Source: Kitasatospora sp044457565 (GTDB lineage Bacteria; Actinomycetota; Actinomycetes; Streptomycetales; Streptomycetaceae). From it: a stretch of 64,000 bases of DNA. The stretch spans positions 62,001 to 126,000 of the forward strand of contig NZ_JBITGZ010000011.1 in assembly GCF_044457565.1 (NCBI RefSeq), given 5' to 3'. The notes beneath the pieces were generated by a model. That model was not told the origin of the DNA and searched no databases. It saw only the letters and a program-made list of their open reading frames with translations. Positions 1 to 8,603 of the stretch are shown here, one piece after another (positions within the stretch are counted from its first letter, which is position 1; each line of letters starts with the position of its first letter). The translations under genes were made by a program, and so were the position numbers.

Positions 1-2
1 GG

Positions 3-2453
3 CCGGGCAACGTCACCCCCGGTGGGCTGCACATCCACCACGTGGTCTTCGGCCAGGCCCTGATGATCGTCGCCGGAGTCGGCTCCTTCACCGTCCGGGG
101 CTGCGCCGAGGCCCCGTGGGACCTGCTCGGCGCGGCCTTCGGGATCGGCTGCGGCCTGGTCCTGGACGAGTTCGCGCTCGTCCTGCACCTGGAGGACGTG
201 TACTGGAGCGAGCAGGGCCGCAAGTCCGTGGACGCGGTGATCCTGGCCGTCGCCGTCATCGGCCTGCTGCTGCTCGGCGAACTGCCGCTCGGCGGCTTCA
301 GCCGCCGGCTGACGGCCGGCCAGCTCGTGGTGGCCGGGGTCCTGCTGCTCCTGGTGGTGATCAGCCTGCTCAAGGGCAAGCTGTGGACCGGCCTGCTCGG
401 GGTGATGCTCCCGCCGCTCGCCCTGGTCGGCGCGCTGCGGCTGGCCCGGCCGAGCAGCCCCTGGGCGCGCTGGCGCTACCGCACCAGACCCAAGCGGCTG
501 GCCAGGTCCGAACGCCGGGACGCCCGGATCCACCAGCGGGTGCTGGCCGCCAAGAGCTCCTTCTACAACGTGCTGGCCGGCGCACCCGACCGGGCGACCG
601 GCGCGGGCGGACCACTGCCCATCCCCGCCCCCGCCGCCGAGCCCGAGCCCGCGCCGACGCCCGCGCCCGCGCCGACGCCCGCGCCCGCCCCCGCACCGGA
701 ACGGCCCCCGGCACCCGCTCCCGAGCCGGCCCGCCCGACCCCGCTGCCGCCCGCGCTCGCGCCCTGGCGGATGCGCTGCGCGGTCGCCGCCGAGTGGTAC
801 ATCCGGGTCGCCGCCGTCCTCAACCTGCTGGCCGCCCCGATCGCGCCGTTCCGCGACCGCGTCCAGCAGATCAACTCCGGAGAGTTCTTCACACCCGTCC
901 TGCTGACCGCGGGCTTCACCGCGGCCCTGTTCACCGGCCTGCTCGCGGTCATGCTGCGCCGCCGCAAGCGGGCCGCCTGGATCGTGACCACCGCCGTGGT
1001 CGCCCTGTACGCGGCCCTGTTCATGCTGGCGTTGGTGGCGCTCCCGCAGGACCGGGCCCACCCCTTCAACTGGGTCTCCGCCGCCCTGACCCTCGCCCTG
1101 CTGGCCGCGCTGATGATCGGCCGCCCCGCCTTCCACGTCCGCGGCGAGCGCGGCAACGTGGTGCTCGGGCTCTGCGTCCTGCTGGGCGGAACGCTGGTGC
1201 TGACCGTGCTCGGCGCCCTGCTGGTCCGCGGCTACACCGACCCCGTGCCCGGCTGGGGCGAGAGCTTCGGCTACGCGGTCCTGCGGCTGTTCACCGTCTC
1301 CGGCTTCGTCCAGGTGGGCGGGGTCGACGTGCCCGGCTGGCTGGACCTGCTGCTCAACGTCCTCGGCGCGGTGCTCTTCCTGCTCGTCCTGCGGGTGTTC
1401 CTGCGCTCCCCGCGCGGGCAGGTCCACCTCGGCCCGCAGGACGAGCAGCGGCTGCGGATCCTGCTGGAGCGCCACGGCGACCGGGACTCGCTGGGCTACT
1501 TCGCGTTGCGCCGGGACAAGTCGGTCTGCTGGTCGCCCTCCGGCAAGGCCGCCGTGCTCTACCGGGTGGTCGCCGGCGTCGCCCTCGCCTCCGGCGACCC
1601 GGTCGGCGACCCGGAGGCCTGGCCGCAGGCGATCGGGGCATGGCGGGCCGCGGCCCGCGCCAACGCCTGGGTGCCGGCCGTCACCGGGGCGAGCGAGCGG
1701 GCCGGCGAGGTGTACGCGCGCTCGGGGCTGAAGGCACTGGAGTACGGCGACGAGGCGATCGTCGAGACGGCCTCCTTCACCCTGGACGGGCGCCAGATGC
1801 GCCCGCTGCGCCAGGCGTACAACCGGATCGCCAAGGCCGGGTATCGGGCGGTGCTGCGCCGCCACCGCGACATCCCGCAGGACGAGCTGGCCGAGCTCGT
1901 CCACCTCGCCGACGCCTGGCGGCACGGCCGTACCGAGCGCGGCTTCTCGATGGCCCTGGGCCGGCTCGGCGACCCCGAGGACGGGGACTGCCTGCTGCTG
2001 GAGTGCCGCGACGAGAAGGACCGCACCTGCGCCCTGCTCAGCTTCGTCCCGTGGGGCACGCGCGGGCTCTCGCTGGATCTGATGCGCCGCGACCGGGAGT
2101 CCGACAACGGGCTGGTGGAGTTCCTCGTGACCGAGCTGCTGCTGCGGGCCGCGGCCGGCGACCCGGCGGTCGAGCGGATCTCGCTGAACTTCGCGATGTT
2201 CCGCTCGGTCTTCGAGCAGGGAGGCCGGCTCGGCGCCGGCCCGGTGCTGCGGCTGTGGCGCGGGGTGCTCCGGTTCTTCTCCCGCTGGTGGCAGCTGGAG
2301 TCGCTCTACCGCTCCAACGCCAAGTACCGCCCGCAGTGGCGGCCGCGCTTCATGCTGTACGAGAAGACGACCGAGCTGTTCGCGATCGCCGCGGCCAACG
2401 CCGCCGCCGAGGGCTTCCTGACCCGCCCCCGGCTGCCGCGGGTGCGGCGCTGA
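3..2453 (+). CDS. MprF-like phosphatidylglycerol aminoacyltransferase membrane protein (5' end outside window)
   Basis: The reading frame is open back to base 3 and a HIHH motif precedes the GTG at 42, so the true start lies upstream and 816 residues are visible. The visible N-terminus is a membrane domain with a LDEFAL...DVYW signature. Next comes a Pro/Ala/Glu-rich linker near residues 205-250, a second block of about five hydrophobic helices, and a cytosolic C-terminal DUF2156 (MprF-type) domain of about 340 residues. In MprF-type enzymes this domain transfers an amino acid from aminoacyl-tRNA to phosphatidylglycerol, lowering envelope charge. The family call is firm; the amino acid and lipid are inferred. 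A second DUF2156 protein lies 2.2 kb downstream. A hairpin follows the stop, so it is probably transcribed apart from the sortase operon. Confidence 0.85.
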   Translation, partial: PGNVTPGGLHIHHVVFGQALMIVAGVGSFTVRGCAEAPWDLLGAAFGIGCGLVLDEFALVLHLEDVYWSEQGRKSVDAVILAVAVIGLLLLGELPLGGFSRRLTAGQLVVAGVLLLLVVISLLKGKLWTGLLGVMLPPLALVGALRLARPSSPWARWRYRTRPKRLARSERRDARIHQRVLAAKSSFYNVLAGAPDRATGAGGPLPIPAPAAEPEPAPTPAPAPTPAPAPAPERPPAPAPEPARPTPLPPALAPWRMRCAVAAEWYIRVAAVLNLLAAPIAPFRDRVQQINSGEFFTPVLLTAGFTAALFTGLLAVMLRRRKRAAWIVTTAVVALYAALFMLALVALPQDRAHPFNWVSAALTLALLAALMIGRPAFHVRGERGNVVLGLCVLLGGTLVLTVLGALLVRGYTDPVPGWGESFGYAVLRLFTVSGFVQVGGVDVPGWLDLLLNVLGAVLFLLVLRVFLRSPRGQVHLGPQDEQRLRILLERHGDRDSLGYFALRRDKSVCWSPSGKAAVLYRVVAGVALASGDPVGDPEAWPQAIGAWRAAARANAWVPAVTGASERAGEVYARSGLKALEYGDEAIVETASFTLDGRQMRPLRQAYNRIAKAGYRAVLRRHRDIPQDELAELVHLADAWRHGRTERGFSMALGRLGDPEDGDCLLLECRDEKDRTCALLSFVPWGTRGLSLDLMRRDRESDNGLVEFLVTELLLRAAAGDPAVERISLNFAMFRSVFEQGGRLGAGPVLRLWRGVLRFFSRWWQLESLYRSNAKYRPQWRPRFMLYEKTTELFAIAAANAAAEGFLTRPRLPRVRR

Positions 2454-2535
2454 GGACCGGCCGGCCACCCGTCCGGACCACGGCCGACGCCGGTCCGGGG
2501 CCGAGCTCGGGAGCGCCGCTGACCTGCCGTCATAC

Positions 2536-2565
2536 GTGCCGCCCCGCCGTTCGGCGGGGCGGCAC
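2536..2565. terminator. Hairpin terminator after the MprF-like gene
   Basis: GTGCCGCCCCGCC pairs perfectly with GGCGGGGCGGCAC across a 4-base loop. There is no U-tract, as is usual for strong hairpins in this GC range. It lies in the 221-bp gap before the sortase gene. Confidence 0.7.
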
Positions 2566-2674
2566 CGGGCAGCTGTGCGGATGTGCCGGGCGCCCGGCCC
2601 CGGTTCACTGGCCCAAGCGGCCGAGCAGCCAGACAGGCGAGTAGCCGGGCAGTCGCGAGCAGAGGGGAGCCGGG

Positions 2675-3319
2675 GTGGGCGGACAGGACAGCACCAGCCC
2701 CTGGCCGGGCACGCTCGCGGTCGGCGCGGCCATCGTCCTCGGTGCCTGGATGCTGAACGACGGCGGCCACGGCGCGCTGCCGCCCACCCCCGGCGCCGCC
2801 CAGGCCCTCGGCTTCGCACCGGTGTCCACCGTCCCCCCGCTGGGCCCGTCCGCCCCGACCCGCATCCGCATCCCCGCCGTCCGGCTGGACGCCCCCGTCA
2901 CCGGCCTCGGTCTGGACTCCGAAGGCCACCTCCAGCCGCCGCCCGCGGCGGAGGTCAACCTGGCCGGCTGGTACCGCGACGGAGCCACCCCGGGCCAGCG
3001 CGGAACCGCGATCATGGCGGGCCACGTCGATAACCAGCGCGGACCGGCCGTGTTCTACCATCTCGGTGCCCTGCGCAGGGGTGACCAGGTCGAGGTCGTC
3101 AGGCAGGACCGCGCCACCGCCGTCTATCAGATCTACGCCATCGAGGTCTACGACAAGAAGCACTTCCCCGATGCGAAGGTCTACGGCCGGGCGGCCGATG
3201 CCCAGCTGCGGCTGATCACCTGCGGCGGCGACTTCAGCGAGAAGAACGGCTACGGCGGCAACGTCGTCGCCTACGCGTACCTGGTGCACACCAGCACGGG
3301 GGGACAAGGAGCACGATGA
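2675..3319 (+). CDS. Class E/F-type sortase
   Basis: This 214-residue protein has an N-terminal hydrophobic anchor (about residues 10-27), a Pro-rich spacer and a sortase beta-barrel. Family landmarks are visible: the AGHVD catalytic His at 117 and the LITCGG catalytic Cys at 183. Sortases cleave a C-terminal sorting signal and attach the protein to peptidoglycan; no LPxTG-type substrate gene is seen here. The Arg usually found in a YRDN-like stretch after the Cys is not evident; the sequence there reads GYGGNVV. The GTG start is chosen because GAGGGGAG sits a few bases upstream. The stop overlaps the next start (ATGA), so it is translationally coupled to the esterase gene. Confidence 0.87.
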   Translation: MGGQDSTSPWPGTLAVGAAIVLGAWMLNDGGHGALPPTPGAAQALGFAPVSTVPPLGPSAPTRIRIPAVRLDAPVTGLGLDSEGHLQPPPAAEVNLAGWYRDGATPGQRGTAIMAGHVDNQRGPAVFYHLGALRRGDQVEVVRQDRATAVYQIYAIEVYDKKHFPDAKVYGRAADAQLRLITCGGDFSEKNGYGGNVVAYAYLVHTSTGGQGAR

Positions 3320-4638
3320 CCCGGCCGCTGGCCGCCACCTGGAACCCGCTCGACTGGCCGCTGACCCACGGCGTGATCCCCTGGGTCGTGCTGGTCGCGG
3401 GCTGGGCGGCGCTGCTGCTGCTCGCCCTCTCACGCGATCCCCGCTGGTGGACCCGGCGGCTGCCGCTTGCCGTCCTGCTCGCCGCGGCGCTCACCGTGGC
3501 GCTCCAGCTGATCGTGGACGACTGGTGGCACCCCTTCGCCGAGGGCCTGCCGCACCCGGTGACGTTCTGGATCGGCGTGGCGATCCTCGGCCTGTGCCTG
3601 GCCGGCTTCCGGATGCCGCCGCTGCCCTGGCGCGGGCGGGCCCTGGCGGTCGTCGGCGCGGCACTGGTGGTGCTGATGGCCTCCTCCCAGATCAACCGGG
3701 AATTCGACCAGTACCCCACCCTGCGGGTGCTGTTCGCGCCCTGGCTCACCGAGACCGAGGTGCTCAGCACCGGCCCGGCCACCAGCACGCTCACCGTCCC
3801 GCCCGGCAAGGTGCTGGCGGACGTGTGGCACCCGCCGGCCGGACTGCCCGCCAAGGGCACCATCTCCACCACGACGATCCCGGGCACCAGGTCCGGCTTC
3901 GACGCCCGCGACGCGTACGTCTACCTGCCGCCCGCCTACCAGGCCAACCCCCGGCCACTGCTGCCCGTCCTGGTGCTGCTCCCCGGCCAGCCCGGTGCAC
4001 CGGCCGACTGGGTGAATTCCGGCGGGCTCCAGGACCTGATGGACGGCTTCGCCGCCGAACACCAGGGCCTGGCCCCGATCGTGGTGGTCTCCGACGGGAC
4101 CGGCGGGCCCTTCACCAACACCCTCTGCATGGATTCGAGGATCGCCAAGGTGCAGACCTACCTGGCCCAGGACGTTCCCGACTGGGTCCACACCCATCTG
4201 CAGACCGCCACCGGCCGACGCTCCTGGGCCATCGGCGGGCTCTCCTTCGGCGGCACCTGCGCCCTGCAACTGGCCGTCAACGCACCCCAGGTCTACGGCT
4301 CGTTCCTCGACATCTCCGGCCAGGACGAGCCCACCCTGGGCAGCCACGGCAAGAGCGTCAACGAGGCCTTCGGCGGGGACGAGGCGGCCTTCGACGCGGT
4401 CGACCCGCTGCACGTCATGGCCCGGCAGCAGTTCCCCGACACCTCGGGCGTCTTCGCCGTCGGAAGCGGCGACGGCGAGTTCCGGCCGCAGCAGGAGAAG
4501 ATGTACGCCGCCGCGCAGAAGGCCGGGATGAAGGTGCTCTACCAGACCTACCCGGGCGGGCACAGCTGGACGGTCTTCCGCGCCGCCCTCCAGCAGAACC
4601 TGCCCTGGCTGGCCCAGCAGACAGGACTCATCCGATGA
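3316..4638 (+). CDS. Membrane-tethered esterase (esterase D / antigen-85-like fold)
   Basis: The protein has 440 residues. About four transmembrane helices occupy the first 125 residues, and an extracytoplasmic alpha/beta-hydrolase domain of the putative-esterase family follows. The nucleophile elbow GLSFGG puts the catalytic Ser at 310. A VLLPG segment near residue 220 and a GGHSW motif near the C-terminus, which supplies the His, fit the fold. Related domains act as carboxylesterases or, in mycobacteria, mycolyltransferases; the substrate here is unknown. It overlaps both neighbours by ATGA. Its place between a sortase and an aminoacyl-lipid synthase-like protein suggests envelope ester chemistry, which is an inference. 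Confidence 0.82.
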   Translation: MTRPLAATWNPLDWPLTHGVIPWVVLVAGWAALLLLALSRDPRWWTRRLPLAVLLAAALTVALQLIVDDWWHPFAEGLPHPVTFWIGVAILGLCLAGFRMPPLPWRGRALAVVGAALVVLMASSQINREFDQYPTLRVLFAPWLTETEVLSTGPATSTLTVPPGKVLADVWHPPAGLPAKGTISTTTIPGTRSGFDARDAYVYLPPAYQANPRPLLPVLVLLPGQPGAPADWVNSGGLQDLMDGFAAEHQGLAPIVVVSDGTGGPFTNTLCMDSRIAKVQTYLAQDVPDWVHTHLQTATGRRSWAIGGLSFGGTCALQLAVNAPQVYGSFLDISGQDEPTLGSHGKSVNEAFGGDEAAFDAVDPLHVMARQQFPDTSGVFAVGSGDGEFRPQQEKMYAAAQKAGMKVLYQTYPGGHSWTVFRAALQQNLPWLAQQTGLIR

Positions 4639-7169
4639 GCGGCCCAACCCCCGCACCGGAGCCCGACCCCGCCCCGGTCGCCCGCAGATCCGGGCCGGCC
4701 GCGGGCCGGCTCCGCCAGGCGGCCCGCGCCGTCGCGGCCCAGCTGCGGGCCGCACCGATCACCCTCGCGCTGCTGGCCGCCCTGTGGGTGGTCGGCGCCG
4801 CGACCGGCAGCCTCGCCGTCGGCCCCTCGCAGCAGCTGCTGGAGCACGTCGGCGTCGGGCTGCCGACGCTCGACGCCGGGCGCTGGTGGACACCACTGAG
4901 CTCGCTGCTCTGGTGCTCGGGTATCGGCGCGTACGTGTTCACCAGCCTGCTGCTGGTGATCGTCGGCCCGCCCGCCGAGCAGCGCCTGGGCCGGGCCCTG
5001 ACCATCGCCACCCTGGTCGGCGGCCAGATCCTCGGCACCCTGCTGGGCACCGCGCTGGTGCGCCTGGGCGTCGCCGCCGGAGCCGAGTGGACCCTCGCGA
5101 TCCAGGACCAGATCGCGGTGGGCCCGGCCGTCGGCCTGTTCGCCCTCGCCGCCGTCCTCGGCTACCGGCTCACCATCCTGTGGCGCCGGCGCCTGCACCT
5201 GCTGGTGGTCCTGATCCCGGTCGTGGCGGTGCTCTACATCGGCCACCTGCAGAGCGTCCAGCGCTTCGCCGCCGCGATGCTGGGCCTGGCCGCCGGTGCG
5301 CTGCTGCACCGCGGCTCCGTCCATCTGCGCCCGCGCCGCAGCTCGCACACCGAGATCCGGGTACTGGTCGCGCTCTGCCTGGTCGCCGCCGCCCTCGGGC
5401 CCCTGGTCGCCTCCCTCTACCAGAACGCCATCGGGCCGTTCAGCACCTTCTCCGACCTCTACTTCTCGCACGTCTTCACCGCCGACGAGGTCGCCGAGGC
5501 CTGCGACATCTCCGCGCACGACTGCGCCCGGGCGCACTCCGTGGTGCGCTTCTTCGACTCGCCCGGCCGGCTGATGGCCGCGGCCGTACCGGCCCTGCTG
5601 CTCGTCCTCGCCGAGGGCCTGCGCCGCGGGCTGCGGCTGGCCTGGCGGATCACCGTCGTCACCGAGCTGATCTGGATCGGCATCCTGGCCTGGCTGCTGG
5701 CGGACGACCTGGCCGCCCTGGAGAACCCCGCCGACACCGGGTACGTCGTCGAGTACTTCGTCGAGGGCCTGCTGCTGCCGGTGCTCACCATCGTGATGCT
5801 GCTGGCCACCCGGCACCACTTCCGGCTGCGGCTGCCCCGCCGGGTGGTGCTGCGCCTGGGTGCGGTCATCGGCGGGACGCTGCTGCTCTGCTCGGCCCTG
5901 TACGTCGGCATCGGCCTGCTGGTCCGCGACCAGTACGACCCGCCGGCCACCTTCACCCGGCTGCTCTCCGGCCTGCCCGCGGAGTTCCTGCCGCCCGCCT
6001 ACAACGACCTGCTGCCCGACTACCCGATCGCGGTCGGCGGCATGGCGCAGACCCTGGAGATCTACCTCGGCCTGATCTTCTGGATCATCTCGCTGACCTT
6101 CCTGCTGATCGCCTTCCGCCGGCCCGTGGTGCACGTCGACGCCGAGGACGCCGCCAGGGCGCGGGCGCTGCTCGTCGCGCACGGCGGCAGCACCATCTCC
6201 TTCATCAGCACCTGGGACGGCAACCACTACTGGTTCGACGCCCAGGGGCAGGCCGCCGTGCCCTACCGGGTGCTGGCGACCGTCGCGCTGACCACCGGCG
6301 ATCCGTTCGGCGAGCCCGAGGCCCGCGCCCGGGCGGTGGCCGGCTTCGCCCGCTACTGCGACTCGCGCGGCTGGACGCCCTGCTTCTACAGCGTCACCCC
6401 CGGCATCAGGGACGCCGCCGAGCAGCTGGGCTGGCGCTCGCTCCAGGTCGCCGAGGACACCGTGGTCGCGCTGCCCGAGCTCGCCTTCACCGGAAAGAAG
6501 TGGCAGGACATCAGGACCTCCCTGAACAAGGCGGGCAAGCAGGGCATCGTCGCCGAGTGGTGGACGTACCACGAGGCGCCGATCGCGATCAGGGACCAGA
6601 TCCGCTCCATCTCCGAGGAGTGGGTCTCCGACAAGGGCCTGCCGGAGATGGGCTTCACCCTGGGCGGCCTGGAGGAGCTCCTGGACCCGGCCGTCCGGGT
6701 GCTGATCGCCGTCGACGGCGACCGGACGGTGCACGGGCTGACCAGCTGGATGCCGGTCTACGAGGACGGCGTACCGGTCGGCTGGACGCTGGACTTCATG
6801 CGCCGGCGTGCGGGCGGCTTCCGCGGCGTGATGGAGTTCCTGATCGCCTCCGCCGCGCTCGGCTTCAAGGAGGAGGGCGCCAGGTTCCTGTCCCTGTCCG
6901 GCGCGCCGCTGGCCCGCTCCGAGCGCGGCGAGCCGCCCACCACGCTCCAGCGCACGCTGGACTGGCTGGGCAAGGTGATGGAGCCGGTCTACGGCTTCCG
7001 CTCGCTGCTCGCGTTCAAGGCCAAGTTCCAGCCCGAGTACCGGCCGATGTACATGGTGTACCCGGACCCGGCGGCGCTGCCCAGCATCACCCGGGCGATC
7101 GGCAAGGCGTACCTGCCGCACCTGACCGCCGCGCAGGGCGTACGGCTGATGCGCCGGCTCGGGTCCTGA
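4635..7169 (+). CDS. Rhomboid-like membrane domain fused to MprF-type (DUF2156) domain
   Basis: This 844-residue protein starts at the ATG overlapping the esterase stop. Residues about 40-235 form a rhomboid-like six-helix block (GRWWTPLSSLL at the start, GHLQSV near the last helix). The expected GxSG nucleophile motif is replaced by VGPAVG, so it looks like an inactive rhomboid. Further helices follow to about residue 500, then a C-terminal DUF2156 domain like that of the upstream MprF-like protein (SFISTWDGNHYWFD ... YRPMYMVYP). The likely role is aminoacylation of membrane lipids with the N-terminal part as a lipid or protein platform; this is inferred from the family. It is the last gene of the sortase operon. 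Confidence 0.83.
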   Translation: MSGPTPAPEPDPAPVARRSGPAAGRLRQAARAVAAQLRAAPITLALLAALWVVGAATGSLAVGPSQQLLEHVGVGLPTLDAGRWWTPLSSLLWCSGIGAYVFTSLLLVIVGPPAEQRLGRALTIATLVGGQILGTLLGTALVRLGVAAGAEWTLAIQDQIAVGPAVGLFALAAVLGYRLTILWRRRLHLLVVLIPVVAVLYIGHLQSVQRFAAAMLGLAAGALLHRGSVHLRPRRSSHTEIRVLVALCLVAAALGPLVASLYQNAIGPFSTFSDLYFSHVFTADEVAEACDISAHDCARAHSVVRFFDSPGRLMAAAVPALLLVLAEGLRRGLRLAWRITVVTELIWIGILAWLLADDLAALENPADTGYVVEYFVEGLLLPVLTIVMLLATRHHFRLRLPRRVVLRLGAVIGGTLLLCSALYVGIGLLVRDQYDPPATFTRLLSGLPAEFLPPAYNDLLPDYPIAVGGMAQTLEIYLGLIFWIISLTFLLIAFRRPVVHVDAEDAARARALLVAHGGSTISFISTWDGNHYWFDAQGQAAVPYRVLATVALTTGDPFGEPEARARAVAGFARYCDSRGWTPCFYSVTPGIRDAAEQLGWRSLQVAEDTVVALPELAFTGKKWQDIRTSLNKAGKQGIVAEWWTYHEAPIAIRDQIRSISEEWVSDKGLPEMGFTLGGLEELLDPAVRVLIAVDGDRTVHGLTSWMPVYEDGVPVGWTLDFMRRRAGGFRGVMEFLIASAALGFKEEGARFLSLSGAPLARSERGEPPTTLQRTLDWLGKVMEPVYGFRSLLAFKAKFQPEYRPMYMVYPDPAALPSITRAIGKAYLPHLTAAQGVRLMRRLGS

Positions 7170-7192
7170 GCGGGCGCCGCCGGGCGGTTCGG

Positions 7193-7239
7193 CCCGGGCG
7201 GCTCTCCGCGGACGGCCCGCCCCGGGCGGCTCTCCGCGG
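7193..7239. repeat. Two direct copies of a 19-bp sequence
   Basis: CCCGGGCGGCTCTCCGCGG occurs at 7193-7211 and again at 7221-7239, in the short gap between two convergent genes. It could be a local duplication or part of a folded 3' region; no function is assigned. Confidence 0.7.
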
Positions 7240-7254
7240 GCCGGGTGGAGACCG

Positions 7255-7707
7255 TCAGCCCAGCAGCTCGGCGAGCGCGCGGTCGGCGTCCAGGTGCAGG
7301 TGCTCCTCGCCCTCGGCGACCAGCAGGTGGCTGCTCCACAGGAAGCGCCGCAGGCCGGCGCTCTCGAAGTGGAGCAGCGCCACTCCCTCGGGGGCGCGCA
7401 GCTCGACCACGGTGCGCCGCCCCTGGGCGGGCCGGACGTGGACGTCGCCGACGCCGGCCGGCGCGTCCAGGCCGGCGGTGAGCAGCTGCCGGGCGAAGAC
7501 CCAGACCACGTCCGGGCCCGCGCCCGGCCCGGTCTGCCCGGAGGCGTCCGCGCGGCCGTCCCCGTCGAGCGAGTACTCGGCGGGGAAGGCCATCCGGACC
7601 GCCAGCGGGTCGTCCGCCCGGTAGCGGAGGGTGACCCGCAGCAGGGCGGAGCGGTGGGTGCTGATGATGAGGCGGGCCTGGACGCTGTGCTCGACTGCGA
7701 CGGACAC
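7255..7707 (-). CDS. SsgA-family sporulation/cell-division regulator
   Basis: The protein has 150 residues, typical of SsgA-like proteins (SALPs), which are found only in morphologically complex actinomycetes and control septum placement and spore-wall steps. Family landmarks are LRYRADDPLAVRMAFP near the N-terminus, VWVFARQLL in the middle, GDVHVRP, and the C-terminal DLDxxLAELL-like end. The GTG start is preceded by GGAGGA. An insert of about ten Gly/Asp/Thr residues sits before the VWVFAR strand. It is more diverged than the second family member at 25.1 kb, and I cannot say which of SsgA-SsgG it matches. Confidence 0.85.
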   Translation of the reverse strand: MSVAVEHSVQARLIISTHRSALLRVTLRYRADDPLAVRMAFPAEYSLDGDGRADASGQTGPGAGPDVVWVFARQLLTAGLDAPAGVGDVHVRPAQGRRTVVELRAPEGVALLHFESAGLRRFLWSSHLLVAEGEEHLHLDADRALAELLG

Positions 7708-7888
7708 GGTGGGTTCCTCCCGTTGGTGAATGTGAGGCCGAGGGGACGGGTGTGACGGCCGGCCTCACCCCCTGTGAGAGTCCGGGTGATGCCGCGTCTT
7801 ACCCGGGATCCGCGACCGATTCAGGGTGACCTGGGCCACGTCGGGACATGCCGGTACCAGATTGGCCCCACCGGGGTAGCCTCATGAC

Positions 7889-8089
7889 ATGGCAATGAAC
7901 CTTCGTCTCCGTGACGACCAGGCCGAGGCCCTGAAGCAGCGCGCCGAGCAGGAGGGCATCAGCATGAACGCCCTGGTCGTCAGGGCCGTGGACGACTACC
8001 TGGCCCGGACGGCCCAGCAGGCGATGGTGCGCGAGACCGCGCTCAAGCAGGCCGCGAAGTGGCGTGAGCTCATGGATCGGCTGAAGTGA
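7889..8089 (+). CDS. Ribbon-helix-helix antitoxin
   Basis: The 66-residue protein starts MAMNLRLRDDQAEALKQRA, a beta-strand plus helix arrangement typical of CopG/FitA-like ribbon-helix-helix DNA-binding antitoxins, and has a charged C-terminal helix that would bind the toxin. Its stop overlaps the next start (GTGA), the usual antitoxin-first arrangement. Such proteins normally repress their own promoter and neutralise the partner; here that is inferred from the pairing with a Doc-type toxin. Confidence 0.85.
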   Translation: MAMNLRLRDDQAEALKQRAEQEGISMNALVVRAVDDYLARTAQQAMVRETALKQAAKWRELMDRLK

Positions 8090-8475
8090 GCTTCCTCTAC
8101 CTCACGGCGGAGGACATCCTCGCGGTGGCGGAGGCGGCCTGTGACGACATGCAGATCGTGGTGCGCGACGTCGGGCTGCTCGAATCGGCCGCGCACCGGC
8201 CGAAGGCCGAGATGTTCGGCCAGGAGGCCTATCCCGATCTGCTCGACAAGGCGGCCGCCCTGCTGCAGTCGCTCCTGATCAACCACCCGCTCTTCGACGG
8301 CAACAAGCGGACCGCATGGCTCTCCTGCGCCACCTTCCTGGCGATCAACGGCGTCGACCTGGTGGCCGACATCGACGCCGCCGAAGAACTGGTGATCGCG
8401 GTGGCCACGGGGGAGGTCGACGAGGTCAAGGTGATCTCGCAGGGGCTGCGGGCCCTTCGCGCCGATCGGTCGTGA
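8086..8475 (+). CDS. Doc/Fic-family toxin
   Basis: The 129-residue protein carries the Fic-fold core HPLFDGNKR at residues 67-75. The NKR ending, in place of the GNGR of AMP-transferases, is the Doc type, whose founding member phosphorylates elongation factor Tu and blocks translation. Length and layout match phage P1 Doc. It begins at a GTG overlapping the antitoxin stop, so the two are translationally coupled. No mobile-element remnants flank the pair. Function as an active toxin is inferred from intact motifs. Confidence 0.88.
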   Translation: MSFLYLTAEDILAVAEAACDDMQIVVRDVGLLESAAHRPKAEMFGQEAYPDLLDKAAALLQSLLINHPLFDGNKRTAWLSCATFLAINGVDLVADIDAAEELVIAVATGEVDEVKVISQGLRALRADRS

Positions 8476-8603
8476 GCGCCTCCGTGTCGGACGCAGGGTC
8501 GGGGCCGGGCCCGGTAGGCTAGGCGGGTTGTCCGACCGCCACCCGACCGTGGGATGGGGCCGCAAGACCGCCTCTGACCTGCGACGATCCCCCTTCGGAG
8601 ACC

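Noticed and set aside
4548..7121. 857-codon minus-strand open frame
   Set aside because: It is the mirror of the rhomboid/MprF gene caused by GC3 bias; composition is Gln/Gly/Asp/His-rich with no domain.
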